A DNA stretch of 64,000 bases from Nocardia kruczakiae NBRC 101016 (GCF_001612965.1 NZ_BDBL01000037.1:1-64000); one strand, 5' to 3'; shown: positions 45,649 to 54,844, counted from the first letter of the stretch. Made by a program: numbers and translations. The notes: generated by a model from the letters alone, not told the origin.

Positions 45649-46860
45649 ATGCCAGACCATCACGCCGCGGCGGGTCCGCTGGCCGACCTGCGGGTCATCG
45701 AAATGGGACAGTTGCTGGCGGGCCCGTTCTGTGGTCAGCTACTGGGCGATTTCGGGGCCGAGGTGATCAAACTCGAATCTCCGGGCCGCGGCGATCCGAT
45801 GCGGGAGTGGGGCCGGGAGAAGCCCTACGGCCGATCGCTGTGGTGGCCGGTGGTGGCACGCAACAAGAAGTCGGTGACCTGCGATCTGCGCACGGCGCAG
45901 GGACAGAAGCTGGCCCGCGATCTCATCGCGCAGGCCGATATCGTCGTCGAGAATTTCCGCCCCGGCACCCTCGAGCGGTGGGGCCTGGACTTCGAGACCC
46001 TGCGCGCCGGCAATCCCGGGCTGATCCTCACCCGGGTCACCGGCTACGGACAGACCGGCCCCTACGCACCGCGCGCCGGATACGGTTCCATCGGCGAGGC
46101 GATGGGCGGAATCCGTTACACCACCGGCGATCCCGGTCATCCGCCCGCCAGAACCGGTATCTCCCTCGGCGATTCCCTGGCCGCGGTCTTCGCGACCATC
46201 GGCACGCTGGCCGCACTGCACCACCGGGAGCGCACCGGACGCGGTCAGCTGGTGGATTCCGCGATCTACGAGGCGGTGCTGGCGATGATGGAATCGCTGC
46301 TGCCCGAATGGGATATCACGCAGTACCAACGCGAACGCACCGGTGCGGTGCTGCCCAATGTGGCTCCGAGCAATGTGTATCCCGCCGCCGGCGGTGATCT
46401 CGTCCTCATCGCGGCCAATCAGGACACGGTGTTCGGGCGGCTGGTGAAGGTCATGGGCCGCCCCGAGCTCGCGCCGACAGAACGGTTCGCCACGCATTCG
46501 ACGCGCGGGGAGAACATGGCCGAGCTCGACGACATCATCGGCGAGTGGACCCGCACACTGCCGACGAACGACCTTCTGGACCGCCTGCACGCCGCCGGTG
46601 TGCCCGCCGGACGCATCTACACCGCCCGCGACATGTTCGCCGATCCACATTTCGCCGCCCGCGAGGCGATCGTGCGCCTGGCTCATCCCGAGCTCGGCGA
46701 GATTCCCATGCAGAACGTCTTTCCGAAACTGAGCGAAACTCCGGGCAGCGTGCGCCATACCGGGCCCGAACTGGGTGAGCACACTGCCGAGGTATACGAG
46801 CGGCTGCTCGGCATCGGCCCGGACGAACTGAGCCGGCTGGCCGAAAACGGCATCGTCTGA
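45649..46860 (+). CDS. CaiB/BaiF (family III) CoA-transferase, dicarboxylate-type
   Basis: The 403-residue enzyme has 'LRVIEMGQLLAGPFCGQLLG' (about 14-33), 'VVENFRPGTLERWGLDFETL', 'APRAGYGSIGEAMGG' and 'SVRHTGPELGEHTAEVYERL'. The central segment resembles family III enzymes that activate C4-C6 dicarboxylates (mesaconate, citramalate or itaconate type). Divergent pairing with an HMG-CoA-lyase-like gene suggests that this CoA ester is what the lyase cleaves. ATG 45649 has GGAG 8 bases upstream. It is followed by an isochorismatase-type amidase gene. Confidence 0.9.
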   Translation: MPDHHAAAGPLADLRVIEMGQLLAGPFCGQLLGDFGAEVIKLESPGRGDPMREWGREKPYGRSLWWPVVARNKKSVTCDLRTAQGQKLARDLIAQADIVVENFRPGTLERWGLDFETLRAGNPGLILTRVTGYGQTGPYAPRAGYGSIGEAMGGIRYTTGDPGHPPARTGISLGDSLAAVFATIGTLAALHHRERTGRGQLVDSAIYEAVLAMMESLLPEWDITQYQRERTGAVLPNVAPSNVYPAAGGDLVLIAANQDTVFGRLVKVMGRPELAPTERFATHSTRGENMAELDDIIGEWTRTLPTNDLLDRLHAAGVPAGRIYTARDMFADPHFAAREAIVRLAHPELGEIPMQNVFPKLSETPGSVRHTGPELGEHTAEVYERLLGIGPDELSRLAENGIV

Positions 46861-46871
46861 AGGGTTGTCCC

Positions 46872-47495
46872 ATGTCCGACCTCGCCGAGGACTATCGCCG
46901 GCACGGATTCGCCGCCCGCCTCGGCGCGGGCGAGCGGCCCGCCGTGCTGGTCGTCGACATCTGCGCGGCGTACCTGACCGACGGCTCACCGCTGCGCGCA
47001 CCGGTGGAAGCGGCCGTGGCGGCCGCGGACCGGGTGGTCACGCACGCTCGCGCCGCCGCACACCCCGTCATCTTCACCCGCGTGCACTATCGCCCCGGCA
47101 GCGCGGACGGCGGCCTGTTCCGCCGGAAAGTGCCGGCGCTCGACGCCTTCGAGGAAGGTAATCCACTCGGCGCATTCCTCGAGACCCCGGCACCGGAACC
47201 CGGTGAGGTGGTCGTCACCAAACAGTATGCGAGTGCCTTCCACGGCACCTCGCTGGCTGCGACCCTCACCGCGCAGCGCGTGGACACCGTCGTGATCACC
47301 GGCCTGACCACCAGCGGCTGTGTGCGCGCCACCGCCACCGATGCGCTGCAGCACGGCTTCCGTCCGCTGGTGGTCGCCGATGCCTGCGGTGATCGCGATC
47401 CGCGCCTGCACGAGGCCAACCTGCTCGATCTGGATGCCAAGTACGCCGACGTCGTCGACCTCGCCGGCGCCCTGTCGGTACTCGACGCGCGCTGA
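46872..47495 (+). CDS. Isochorismatase-like amidase (N-carbamoylsarcosine amidase type)
   Basis: The 207-residue cysteine hydrolase has the triad Asp29 ('LVVDICAAYL'), Lys117 ('VVVTKQYASAF') and Cys150 ('GLTTSGCVRATATDA'), matching N-carbamoylsarcosine amidohydrolases. It should release ammonia from an amide or carbamoyl compound. It follows the CoA-transferase by 11 bases. In a ring-opening pathway it could hydrolyse the half-amide produced by the hydantoinase. Confidence 0.92.
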   Translation: MSDLAEDYRRHGFAARLGAGERPAVLVVDICAAYLTDGSPLRAPVEAAVAAADRVVTHARAAAHPVIFTRVHYRPGSADGGLFRRKVPALDAFEEGNPLGAFLETPAPEPGEVVVTKQYASAFHGTSLAATLTAQRVDTVVITGLTTSGCVRATATDALQHGFRPLVVADACGDRDPRLHEANLLDLDAKYADVVDLAGALSVLDAR

Positions 47496-47540
47496 ACATG
47501 CACTGTCACATCACTTTTCGACTCGATCGTGAGGAACGCT

Positions 47541-48248
47541 ATGGGCCCGCATCCGCACGGCTGGTGGATCCTGCTGCATCTGGTGTTGTTCGTCTTCTGG
47601 CTGGGCGGTGATCTCGGCGTCTTCTACTCCAGCCGCTTCGTCATCGATCCCGAACGCACCCCACCGGCCCGCGCCACCGCCCTCGCCATCATGAGCGGTC
47701 TCGATCTGGGGCCGAAGATCTGCCTGATCCTGTTCCTGCCGAGCGGCATCACCCTCATGGCGCTGGATCCACACGGGGCCACCCTGTTCGGAATCGCCCT
47801 GTTTCCGTGGTGGTTCGTGGTGCTGGTCTGGTTGTTCGCGGCAGGATGGCTGGCGCTGGCGATCACCGCCCACCGCACTCACGGCCGGATCGTCGTCGTC
47901 CATCGCGCCGATCTGACCATCCGGATCGCGGTGATCGCCGCGGCGGCCGTCGCCGGGGTCTACACCCTGGCCGCCGCGGATCCGTTCGGCGTCACCACCG
48001 ATCCCCGATGGCTGGGCGGGAAGATCCTGCTGTACACCGCCGCCGTGGCCGCGGGCCTCGGAATCCGAATGACGTTGCGCCCCTTCGGTCCCGCCTTCGG
48101 CCGGCTCCAGTCCGAGGGTTCGAGCCCGGGCCTCGAGTCGGTGCTGCGCCGTAGCGTGAACGGCTGCCTGCCGTATGTCTGGGTGATCTGGGGCAGTGTC
48201 CTGGGGGCCGCGGCGCTCGGGGTGTTCAAACCGGGCGCGAATCTCTAA
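47541..48248 (+). CDS. Conserved membrane protein of unknown function
   Basis: The 235-residue protein has about six hydrophobic helices, with 'ILLHLVLFVFWLGGDLGVFY' as the first and conserved-looking 'LIMFLPSG'-like and Trp-rich segments. It resembles uncharacterised inner-membrane proteins related to CopD-like or DUF2269-type families, but I cannot assign it. ATG 47541 follows GAGG; an upstream GTG (47529) is also in frame. It is the last rightward gene before the convergent IclR gene, with a 4-base overlap of stops. Confidence 0.7.
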   Translation: MGPHPHGWWILLHLVLFVFWLGGDLGVFYSSRFVIDPERTPPARATALAIMSGLDLGPKICLILFLPSGITLMALDPHGATLFGIALFPWWFVVLVWLFAAGWLALAITAHRTHGRIVVVHRADLTIRIAVIAAAAVAGVYTLAAADPFGVTTDPRWLGGKILLYTAAVAAGLGIRMTLRPFGPAFGRLQSEGSSPGLESVLRRSVNGCLPYVWVIWGSVLGAAALGVFKPGANL

Positions 48249-49030
48249 CCCGAATAGCCCAATTGGGTCGAGAGCGCCCCGGATGCCTTGAGCAGCATCG
48301 GCACGCACTCGTCCATGCGCGGCTCGAAGCGCGACAGTGGCCCGCACACACTGATGGCCGCCACTACCCCGCCGTCGTGGTCGAGAATCGGCGCGGCGAT
48401 CGATGCCGCGCCGACCTGCCGCTCCCCCAGCGATACCGCGTAGCCGCGTTTGCGGATCGCGGTCAGCTCGGCGCGCAGTTTGCGCTGCGAAGTCACCGTG
48501 GCGTCGGTGAGCGCGGTCAACTCGTGCCGTTCGAGATAGTCGTCGATCTCCTGCTTGCGCAGATGCGCCAGAATCACCTTCGAGGAGCTGCCGGCATGCA
48601 ACGGATACGGCTGTCCCAGCGCCACTTCCATCCGCAATTCCTGATCCGGCACCACCTGGTCCACGTACATGCGCGTGTCGCCACGCCGAATGGACAGGGT
48701 CGCGGTCTCCCCCGTCAGCGTCGCCAGCCGCCGCAACTCCGGACCGGCCATCACCCGCAGATCGGTGCGCGCCAGATACGCCCGCCCCAGCGCCATCGCG
48801 GCATGCCCGAGCGCGTAGCGGCGGGTGGTCGGCTCCAGCGTGATCAGGTCGCGGCTGCGCAGCGCGGTGAGAATGCGGTGGACAGCGGCCTTGGTGATGC
48901 CGAGTTCGTTGGCGATCTCGGTGACGCCGAGATCGGGCCGGCCGCTGCGGCCGAAGAGCAGCAGCACGTCCATAGCGCGTTCGACCGCGGCGATGGACCG
49001 GCTCTGACTGTCGGATTCGGTAACGGTCAC
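48245..49030 (-). CDS. IclR-family regulator, probable regulator of the catabolic island
   Basis: The 261-residue protein has a winged helix ('LGVTEIANELGITKAAVHRI', about 34-53) and the IclR effector domain ('YPLHAGSSSKVILAHLRKQE', 'GYAVSLGERQVGAASIAAPI'). One inverted repeat of the island pattern lies 20 bases before its own GTG start, and another before the divergent oxidation operon. Further copies precede four more island units. The regulator for that motif is therefore most likely this protein. It may act as repressor or activator; the ligand should be a pathway intermediate. Confidence 0.93.
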   Translation of the reverse strand: MTVTESDSQSRSIAAVERAMDVLLLFGRSGRPDLGVTEIANELGITKAAVHRILTALRSRDLITLEPTTRRYALGHAAMALGRAYLARTDLRVMAGPELRRLATLTGETATLSIRRGDTRMYVDQVVPDQELRMEVALGQPYPLHAGSSSKVILAHLRKQEIDDYLERHELTALTDATVTSQRKLRAELTAIRKRGYAVSLGERQVGAASIAAPILDHDGGVVAAISVCGPLSRFEPRMDECVPMLLKASGALSTQLGYSG

Positions 49031-49049
49031 CCGGCCAGTCTAGGCGGCG

Positions 49050-49068
49050 GATTTCCCCATGGGAAACA
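49050..49068. promoter_or_regulatory. Island operator site C (upstream of IclR gene)
   Basis: GATTTCC and GGAAACA flank CCATG. Core TTTCC and GGAAA are perfectly complementary. It lies 20 bases before the iclR start, suiting autoregulation. Confidence 0.6.
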
Positions 49069-49127
49069 CCATCCCCATTCGTTCCCCTTGCGCGACCAGG
49101 TCCATGGCGTTACCTTGTGCGTTACAG

Positions 49128-49146
49128 CGTTTCCACTACCGAAACG
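49128..49146. promoter_or_regulatory. Island operator site D (upstream of flavin reductase operon)
   Basis: CGTTTCC and CGAAACG flank ACTAC; six of seven arm bases pair. It lies only 9 bases before the flavin reductase start, so binding there could block ribosome loading or initiation. Confidence 0.65.
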
Positions 49147-49154
49147 GAGTAGAG

Positions 49155-49634
49155 ATGGATTCGCAGTATCTCCGTACGGTGCTGGCACAGTGGGCGAGCG
49201 GGGTCGTGGTGATCACCACCCCCGCCGCCGGCGGTGGACGACACGGCATGACCGCCAGTTCCTTCACCAGTGTGGCGCTCGATCCGCCGCTCGTCTCGAT
49301 CTGTGTGGCCTCGCAGGGCACCACCTGCCGGATGATCCACGACAGCGGCGTTTTCGCGGTCAACATGCTCGGCAGCGATCACGAGGAGATCGGCCGCCGA
49401 TTCTCCGCCCCGGCGTCCGGTGACCGCTTCGCGACCGGACGCTGGCAGACCGCGACCACCGGTGCGGCCGTGCTCGCCGATGCGGTCGCGTGGGTGGATT
49501 GCGTTGTCGCGGCATGCTATCCGGCCGGCGACCACACCATCATCCTGGGCCTGGTCCACGATGCGGCCACGCCGCGCCCGGCCGCACCGCTCATTTACCA
49601 CGACCGCTGCTACCACGAGGGGATTGCCCGATGA
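49155..49634 (+). CDS. Flavin reductase (NADH:FMN/FAD, HpaC-like)
   Basis: The 159-residue protein is a flavin reductase-like domain ('WASGVVVITTPAAGGGRHGM' about 13-32, 'TASSFTSVALDPPLVSICVA', 'FAVNMLGSDHEEI'). It makes reduced flavin for a partner oxygenase. The next gene, overlapping by 4 bases, encodes an acyl-CoA-dehydrogenase-fold protein, and a FAD monooxygenase is two genes further. ATG 49155 has GGAG 5 bases upstream, immediately after operator D. Confidence 0.92.
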   Translation: MDSQYLRTVLAQWASGVVVITTPAAGGGRHGMTASSFTSVALDPPLVSICVASQGTTCRMIHDSGVFAVNMLGSDHEEIGRRFSAPASGDRFATGRWQTATTGAAVLADAVAWVDCVVAACYPAGDHTIILGLVHDAATPRPAAPLIYHDRCYHEGIAR

Positions 49635-50905
49635 TCGGAGAACGACTCGTCGAACAGATGACCGCCGCGGAGCGCGAACGCGCCCGTCGCGTCGAATCGG
49701 TGCTACCGGCACTGCGTGCGGCGGCCGAGGAGGCCGACCGCACCGCCACCTTCCCGGTCTCGCATATCGCGCTGCTCCGCGACGCCGGATTGCTGGGGCT
49801 GGTGGTTCCGGAGAAATTCGGCGGCCTCGGCGGCACATTGCGCGATCTCGCCGCCGCCACCTACGCCATGGGCACCGCCTGCCCGTCCACGGCACTGGCC
49901 TACTTCTTCCACAACACCAGCGCCTCGCGCGGGCTGCTGCCGTTGGAGGCGATCGACGCCGGATTGTTCGACGAGGCGGAGATTCCGGTGGTGCGCGCCT
50001 TCGCCGAGAAGGTGCTCACCCGGATGGCGGACGGGGTGTGGCTGGCCAATTTCGCCTCCGAATCGGTGAAGACCTCGTCCGCCAACATCACCATCGCGAC
50101 GACCGCGACCAAGGTCGACGGCGGATGGGTTCTCCACGGGGAGAAGTCTTTCGGCTGCGCGACCGGCGTCGCCGATTACTATCTGACCTCCGCGAAACTG
50201 GAGGGTTACGACACCGCGGAGGGTCTGGCCACCTTCTTCGTGCCACGCGCCGCCGATGGGGTGAGTGTGCGGGCGCCGTGGGACGGTCTGGGAATGCGCG
50301 CGACCGCCAACAACGGCATCCGGCTCGACACCGTGTTCATCCCCGACGACGAAGCGCTCGCTGTTCCGGGGGCCTTCACCAAGATGCTGACCATGAGCCG
50401 CGGCAGTTTCGTCGGCAATCAGCTCGCCATCGCCGCGGTCTACACCGGATGCGCACAGCGGGTGTATGACGAAATCCTCACGGCGACAACGACGAAGACT
50501 TTCGCCGATACCGGCGAGCCGATCGCGTCCTCACCGGTGCATCAGGTGTTGTTCGGTGAGATGACCCGCCAGCTGGAGACCGCGTACCTGTGGTTGCGCT
50601 ATCAGCTCGCGGTGGAGACCGCGGAGGTGCCGTTCAAGCCGAAGCAGGAGGTGTTCGCGCAGTGGCGCCTGGGTAAGGGCGCGGTCACCGAGGCTTGTTT
50701 CCAGGTAGCACTGGGCGCGCTGAAGGCGGGCGGGACATCGGCGGCGTCGATGGACGGTATCGCCGGCCGCGCACTGCGCGATCTGGCCATGGGGCTGGTC
50801 ATGACCTTCCCGGCCGAACGCGGACTCCTCGAGGTGGCCCGCATCGTCACCGACGCGCGCGCCAACGACCTGTTCGCCACCGCGCCGGCGGAGGCCGCGA
50901 AATGA
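49631..50905 (+). CDS. Acyl-CoA dehydrogenase-fold flavoprotein (dehydrogenase or flavin-dependent monooxygenase)
   Basis: The 424-residue protein has the acyl-CoA dehydrogenase fold ('LLGLVVPEKFGGLGGTLRDL', 'AYFFHNTSASRGLLP', 'KSFGCATGVADYYLTSAK', 'GLGMRATANNGIRLDTVFIP'). The usual C-terminal catalytic-Glu segment is not evident. Together with the adjoining flavin reductase this suggests a two-component flavin-dependent monooxygenase of the HsaA/DszC kind rather than a classical FadE. ATGA overlaps link it to the flavin reductase and the downstream aldehyde dehydrogenase. Confidence 0.8.
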   Translation: MIGERLVEQMTAAERERARRVESVLPALRAAAEEADRTATFPVSHIALLRDAGLLGLVVPEKFGGLGGTLRDLAAATYAMGTACPSTALAYFFHNTSASRGLLPLEAIDAGLFDEAEIPVVRAFAEKVLTRMADGVWLANFASESVKTSSANITIATTATKVDGGWVLHGEKSFGCATGVADYYLTSAKLEGYDTAEGLATFFVPRAADGVSVRAPWDGLGMRATANNGIRLDTVFIPDDEALAVPGAFTKMLTMSRGSFVGNQLAIAAVYTGCAQRVYDEILTATTTKTFADTGEPIASSPVHQVLFGEMTRQLETAYLWLRYQLAVETAEVPFKPKQEVFAQWRLGKGAVTEACFQVALGALKAGGTSAASMDGIAGRALRDLAMGLVMTFPAERGLLEVARIVTDARANDLFATAPAEAAK

Positions 50906-52290
50906 CGGTGCGCCTGCCCGCGATTCGCGATCTGATCGACGACACCTGGAGTATGCCCGGCAAGGAACTCGCGGGGACGCTGGAAGATCCGGCCACCGGG
51001 CAGGTTGTGAGCCGTACCGTCGCCACCACCGCCGACCGGCTCGAGCGCGCACTCGCGGTGGCCGACAACGCCACCGGACGCATCGAGCCCGAAACCCTCG
51101 AGGCGATCGCGGACGACCTCGAACCACGTCTGGAACGCATCGCCGAACTGGACGCCTTCGCGACCGGGGTGCCGCTGCGGCAGACCCGGCCGCTCGGGGC
51201 GATCGTCGCCGGTTCGTTCCGCCTGGCCGCCGCGCAGATTCGGGGCGGCGCACTGCGCGCGGATCGCGACGGCGTCGAGGTGCATCGACTGCCGCTGGGT
51301 CCGGCGCTGTGCCTGGTGCCGTGGAACGCACCCGCGCCGATGGCCGCGCACAAGGTCGCGGGCGCCCTCGCCGCCGGCTGCCCGGTGATCCTGAAGGTGA
51401 GCGAATTGGCGCCCTACAGTGCGGTGATACTGGCCGAGGCGATCGCCGAACGGGTGCCGGCCGGCATGTTCCAGCTGGTGCACGGCGATGCGGGCACCGG
51501 CGCCCGGCTCACCGCCGATGCCCGGATCAAGGCGGTGTCGTTCACCGGTGGCGTGGCGGGCGGGCGCGCTGTGGCGGGCGCGTCGGCGCCGCTGTTGCGG
51601 CCGTGCCAGCTGGAATTGGGCGGGAACAATCCCCTGGTCGTCCTTCCCGACGCCGACACCGAGACCGCGGCGCGGATGGCCGCCGAACTGCTCACCACCC
51701 TCAACGGGCAATGGTGCCGAGCGCTGGGGCGGCTGATCGTGCCCGCGGACCGCGCCGGGGAATTGACAGAGGCCATCGGTAAGCAGCTCGCGACGCTGTC
51801 CATCGGTCCACCACTGGATCTCGGCACCGATCTGGGCCCGCTCGTGCACTCACGGCATGTGGCCGCGATCCGCGCCGCGCTGGACGGTAGCGAACACCAC
51901 GTGTACGGGGTGCTGCCGCCGTCGGGAAGTTATTGCGCCCCAGCACTTCTGGACGGCGACTCGCACGAGGAGATCTTCGGCCCGGTCGCCGGGGTCGTCA
52001 CCTACGACCGCGTCGAGGACGTGGTGAACATCGCGAACGCCGTGCCCTACGGCCTGGAAGGCTATGTATGCGGAACGGACACCGAATTCGCGCTCGCGGT
52101 CGCGCGCCGGATCCGAGCCGGTGAGGTGAAGGTGAACGGCTCCTCGATCATGAGCCTGCATCCGATGACCCCGCGTCCCGCCTGGGGCATCTCGGGACTC
52201 GGCGAAGAGGGGACGGCCGAGACCTTGCAGTTCTTCACCGGCGCACGGGTCGTCGGCGTCGAGGGGCGCTTCGCCCTGCACACGTCATGA
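50902..52290 (+). CDS. Aldehyde dehydrogenase
   Basis: The 462-residue NAD(P)-dependent enzyme has the Rossmann region ('LVPWNAPAPMAAHKVAGALA'), the Glu motif 'CQLELGGNNPLVV' and the Cys region 'LNGQWCRALGRLIV' (catalytic Cys in GQWC). The rest is the usual ALDH body ('EEIFGPVAGVVTYDRVEDV'). The N-terminus is about 20 residues short of the common length but intact. It oxidises an aldehyde to an acid. It overlaps both neighbours by 4 bases in a five-gene operon. Confidence 0.9.
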   Translation: MTVRLPAIRDLIDDTWSMPGKELAGTLEDPATGQVVSRTVATTADRLERALAVADNATGRIEPETLEAIADDLEPRLERIAELDAFATGVPLRQTRPLGAIVAGSFRLAAAQIRGGALRADRDGVEVHRLPLGPALCLVPWNAPAPMAAHKVAGALAAGCPVILKVSELAPYSAVILAEAIAERVPAGMFQLVHGDAGTGARLTADARIKAVSFTGGVAGGRAVAGASAPLLRPCQLELGGNNPLVVLPDADTETAARMAAELLTTLNGQWCRALGRLIVPADRAGELTEAIGKQLATLSIGPPLDLGTDLGPLVHSRHVAAIRAALDGSEHHVYGVLPPSGSYCAPALLDGDSHEEIFGPVAGVVTYDRVEDVVNIANAVPYGLEGYVCGTDTEFALAVARRIRAGEVKVNGSSIMSLHPMTPRPAWGISGLGEEGTAETLQFFTGARVVGVEGRFALHTS

Positions 52291-53429
52291 CCACGGTGGC
52301 GATCGCCGGGGCCGGGCCCGTGGGGCTCACCGCCGCCTTGGTGCTGGCGCGGCGCGGTGTCGAGGTCACCGTCCTCGAGCAGGGTGCGGGACTGGCGGGT
52401 GAATCGCGCGCGTCGACCTTCCATCCGCCCACGCTGGAAATGCTGCGCGATCTCGGCGTCGTCGACACCCTGCTGGGAAAAGGACTGGTAGCGAGCACCT
52501 TTCAGTGCCGCGAGCGTGGCGGCGACCCGGTGGCCACCCTCGATCTCGGCGTACTGGCCGGTGATACCGATTTCCCGTACCGGGTGCAGTGTGAGCAGAG
52601 CAAACTCACCCCGATACTGCTCGACGCGCTACCCGATTCGGTGCGCGTGCGGTTCGGCCATACCGTCGACGGCGTCGAGACGGGATCCCACGGCGTGCGG
52701 GTGTCCACCTCGCGCGGGCCGGTGCGATGTGACTGGCTGATCGGCGCGGACGGGGCACATTCGGCGGTCCGGGGTGGGGTCGGCGCGCAGTTCGAGGGCA
52801 GCACCTATCCGGAGCGGTTCCTGGTCGCCTCGGTCGACGAACAGCTCGACGCGGCGCTGCCGGGTATCGCCCCGATCAACTACGTGTTCGACCCCGACGA
52901 GTGGCTGGTGCTGCTGCGCACCCCCGACCACTGGCGGGTGCTGCTGCCGACGCCCGCGGATACCGCCGACGATCTCGAATTGCGCCGTCTGCCCGAACGT
53001 TTGGCGCGGGTAGCCGACCTCGGCCGGTCGTGGCGGATCGCGCATGCCTCGCTGTATCACGTGCACGAGCGGGTCGCGCCACGGTTCCGCTATGGCCGGG
53101 TGTTGTTGATGGGCGATGCCGCGCACGTGAACAATCCGCTCGGTGGGCTGGGGATGAACAGCGGCATTCACGACGCGGTGCGGATGGGGTCCGCTCTCGC
53201 CGACGTGCTGGCGGGCGCTCCCGACGAGGTGCTGGAGCAGGCGGTCCGGCAGCGCCGGAGGGTGGCGGTCGACCATGTGCAGCGCACGAGCCGGTCCAAC
53301 TGGACGAGCTTGCGCACTCATGATGCCGAATACCGCCGTGGTCTGCGGGAATTGGCGGCCGATCCGGCAGCGGCCCGCGCCTATCTGCGCCGCGCCTGCC
53401 TGATGGACAGCCTGGAGCCGACGGCGTGA
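52287..53429 (+). CDS. FAD-dependent monooxygenase (PHBH/PheA type)
   Basis: The 380-residue flavoprotein has 'VAIAGAGPVGLTAALVLARR' (about 4-23), the middle 'GCDWLIGADGAHSAVR'-type motif (read as 'DWLIGADGAHSAVR'), and the FAD-phosphate motif 'RVLLMGDAAHVNNPLGGLGM'. It inserts one oxygen atom into an aromatic or conjugated ring. The start overlaps the aldehyde dehydrogenase stop, and a second aldehyde dehydrogenase follows with a 4-base GTGA overlap. The substrate may be a pyrrole or furan-like ring, but this is not shown. Confidence 0.9.
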   Translation: MTTVAIAGAGPVGLTAALVLARRGVEVTVLEQGAGLAGESRASTFHPPTLEMLRDLGVVDTLLGKGLVASTFQCRERGGDPVATLDLGVLAGDTDFPYRVQCEQSKLTPILLDALPDSVRVRFGHTVDGVETGSHGVRVSTSRGPVRCDWLIGADGAHSAVRGGVGAQFEGSTYPERFLVASVDEQLDAALPGIAPINYVFDPDEWLVLLRTPDHWRVLLPTPADTADDLELRRLPERLARVADLGRSWRIAHASLYHVHERVAPRFRYGRVLLMGDAAHVNNPLGGLGMNSGIHDAVRMGSALADVLAGAPDEVLEQAVRQRRRVAVDHVQRTSRSNWTSLRTHDAEYRRGLRELAADPAAARAYLRRACLMDSLEPTA

Positions 53430-54832
53430 GGATCGAGCGCGAGAATCCGGCCCGTCCCGCCGAGATCGTCGGTTCCGTCCGGGTCACCGCACCGGAGCAG
53501 GTGGATGCGCTTGTGCGGCAAGCGGAACGGAGTTTCCGTGACTGGTCGCGGCGGCCGTTGGACGAACGGCTGGCCCGACTCCGCACCGCCGCCGACCGCA
53601 TCGCGGCGGACCGGGAGGCGCTGGCGCTGCTGCTCGCCCGGGAGTCCGGCAAGCCCATCGCCGACTGCCGGGGCGAAATCGGTTTCGCCGTCACCTATCT
53701 GCGCTGGCTCTGCGATCGGGCCCCGGTGGTCTTCGCCGACACCGAGATCGACGACGCGCAAGGGCGGTTGCGGATCACGCCGCGCCCGTTCGGTGTGATC
53801 GCCGCGATCACACCGTGGAACGCTCCCATCATTCTGGCGATGGTGAAGCTCGGTCCCGCCTTGGCCGCCGGAAATACGGTGGTGCTCAAGCCCTCACCGC
53901 TGGCGCCGCTGGCGGTGTCGGCGGTCGCCGAGGCGCTGCCGGAGACCACCGTGGTGCACGGCGGGCCGGAGGTGGTGCGGACGCTGATCGCCCATCCCGC
54001 GGTCGGGAAGGTCGCCTTCACCGGCGGCGAGAGCGCCGGGCGCAGCATCGCCGCCGCGGCGGGGGAAGCGCTGACGCCGGTGGTGCTCGAACTCGGCGGC
54101 AACGATCCGGCGGTCTTCCTCGATGATTTCGCGCTCTCTCCGGACGATTACGAGCGGCTGGTGCTGGCGTCGTTCGCCACCTCCGGACAGGTATGCATGG
54201 CCGCCAAACGGCTCTATGTGCCCGAACACCGCGCGGCGGAGTTCCTGGCGGCGTATACCGCTGCGGCCCAGCGGATTCTGCGGGTCGGCGATCCGGTCGA
54301 CGAGGATGTCACCATGGGCCCGATGGTGACGCGCGCCGCCGCGGAACGACTTCGAGCACTGATCGCGGAGGCGGGCAGCCGTGGACGCGTGGTCCCGCTG
54401 GCGAAAGGCCCGGTGGGAGAGGGCTATTTCGTCGCCCCCGTGCTCGTCCTGGATCTGCCCGACGATGCGCCGCTCGTGGTCACCGAACAGTTCGGGCCCG
54501 CGGTACCGCTGCTCACCTACCGCACGCAGGACGAAGTCCGGGCTCGCGCCAACGATTCCGCGCTCGGGCTCGCGGCGTCGGTGTGGTCGGCCGACGAGGA
54601 GCGCGCCTTCGACTTCGCCGCGCGACTGGAAGCCGGCTTCACCTTCGTCAACACCCACAACCGCACCGGAATGTCACTGCGTGCCCCGTTCGGCGGGACC
54701 AAACGCAGCGGATACGGCCGGGAATACGGCGATGAGGGACTGCGCGAATACGTGCAGACCACCGTCACCCACCTGCCCGCAGCGTTCCGCGCCGGCGGTG
54801 CGGGGCTGTCCGCTCGCGCCTACCCGCCCTGA
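53426..54832 (+). CDS. Aldehyde dehydrogenase, second copy
   Basis: The 468-residue enzyme has the cofactor-binding 'GVIAAITPWNAPIILAMVKL', the Glu motif 'LELGGNDPAVFLD', the catalytic Cys in 'SGQVCMAAKRLYV' and the typical C-terminus 'GGTKRSGYGREYGDEGLREY'. It differs strongly from the aldehyde dehydrogenase two genes upstream, so the operon probably handles two different aldehydes. The GTG overlaps the upstream stop (GTGA). A strong inverted repeat lies 13 bases after its stop and should terminate transcription. Confidence 0.93.
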   Translation: MRIERENPARPAEIVGSVRVTAPEQVDALVRQAERSFRDWSRRPLDERLARLRTAADRIAADREALALLLARESGKPIADCRGEIGFAVTYLRWLCDRAPVVFADTEIDDAQGRLRITPRPFGVIAAITPWNAPIILAMVKLGPALAAGNTVVLKPSPLAPLAVSAVAEALPETTVVHGGPEVVRTLIAHPAVGKVAFTGGESAGRSIAAAAGEALTPVVLELGGNDPAVFLDDFALSPDDYERLVLASFATSGQVCMAAKRLYVPEHRAAEFLAAYTAAAQRILRVGDPVDEDVTMGPMVTRAAAERLRALIAEAGSRGRVVPLAKGPVGEGYFVAPVLVLDLPDDAPLVVTEQFGPAVPLLTYRTQDEVRARANDSALGLAASVWSADEERAFDFAARLEAGFTFVNTHNRTGMSLRAPFGGTKRSGYGREYGDEGLREYVQTTVTHLPAAFRAGGAGLSARAYPP

Positions 54833-54844
54833 TCGGCACACGCA

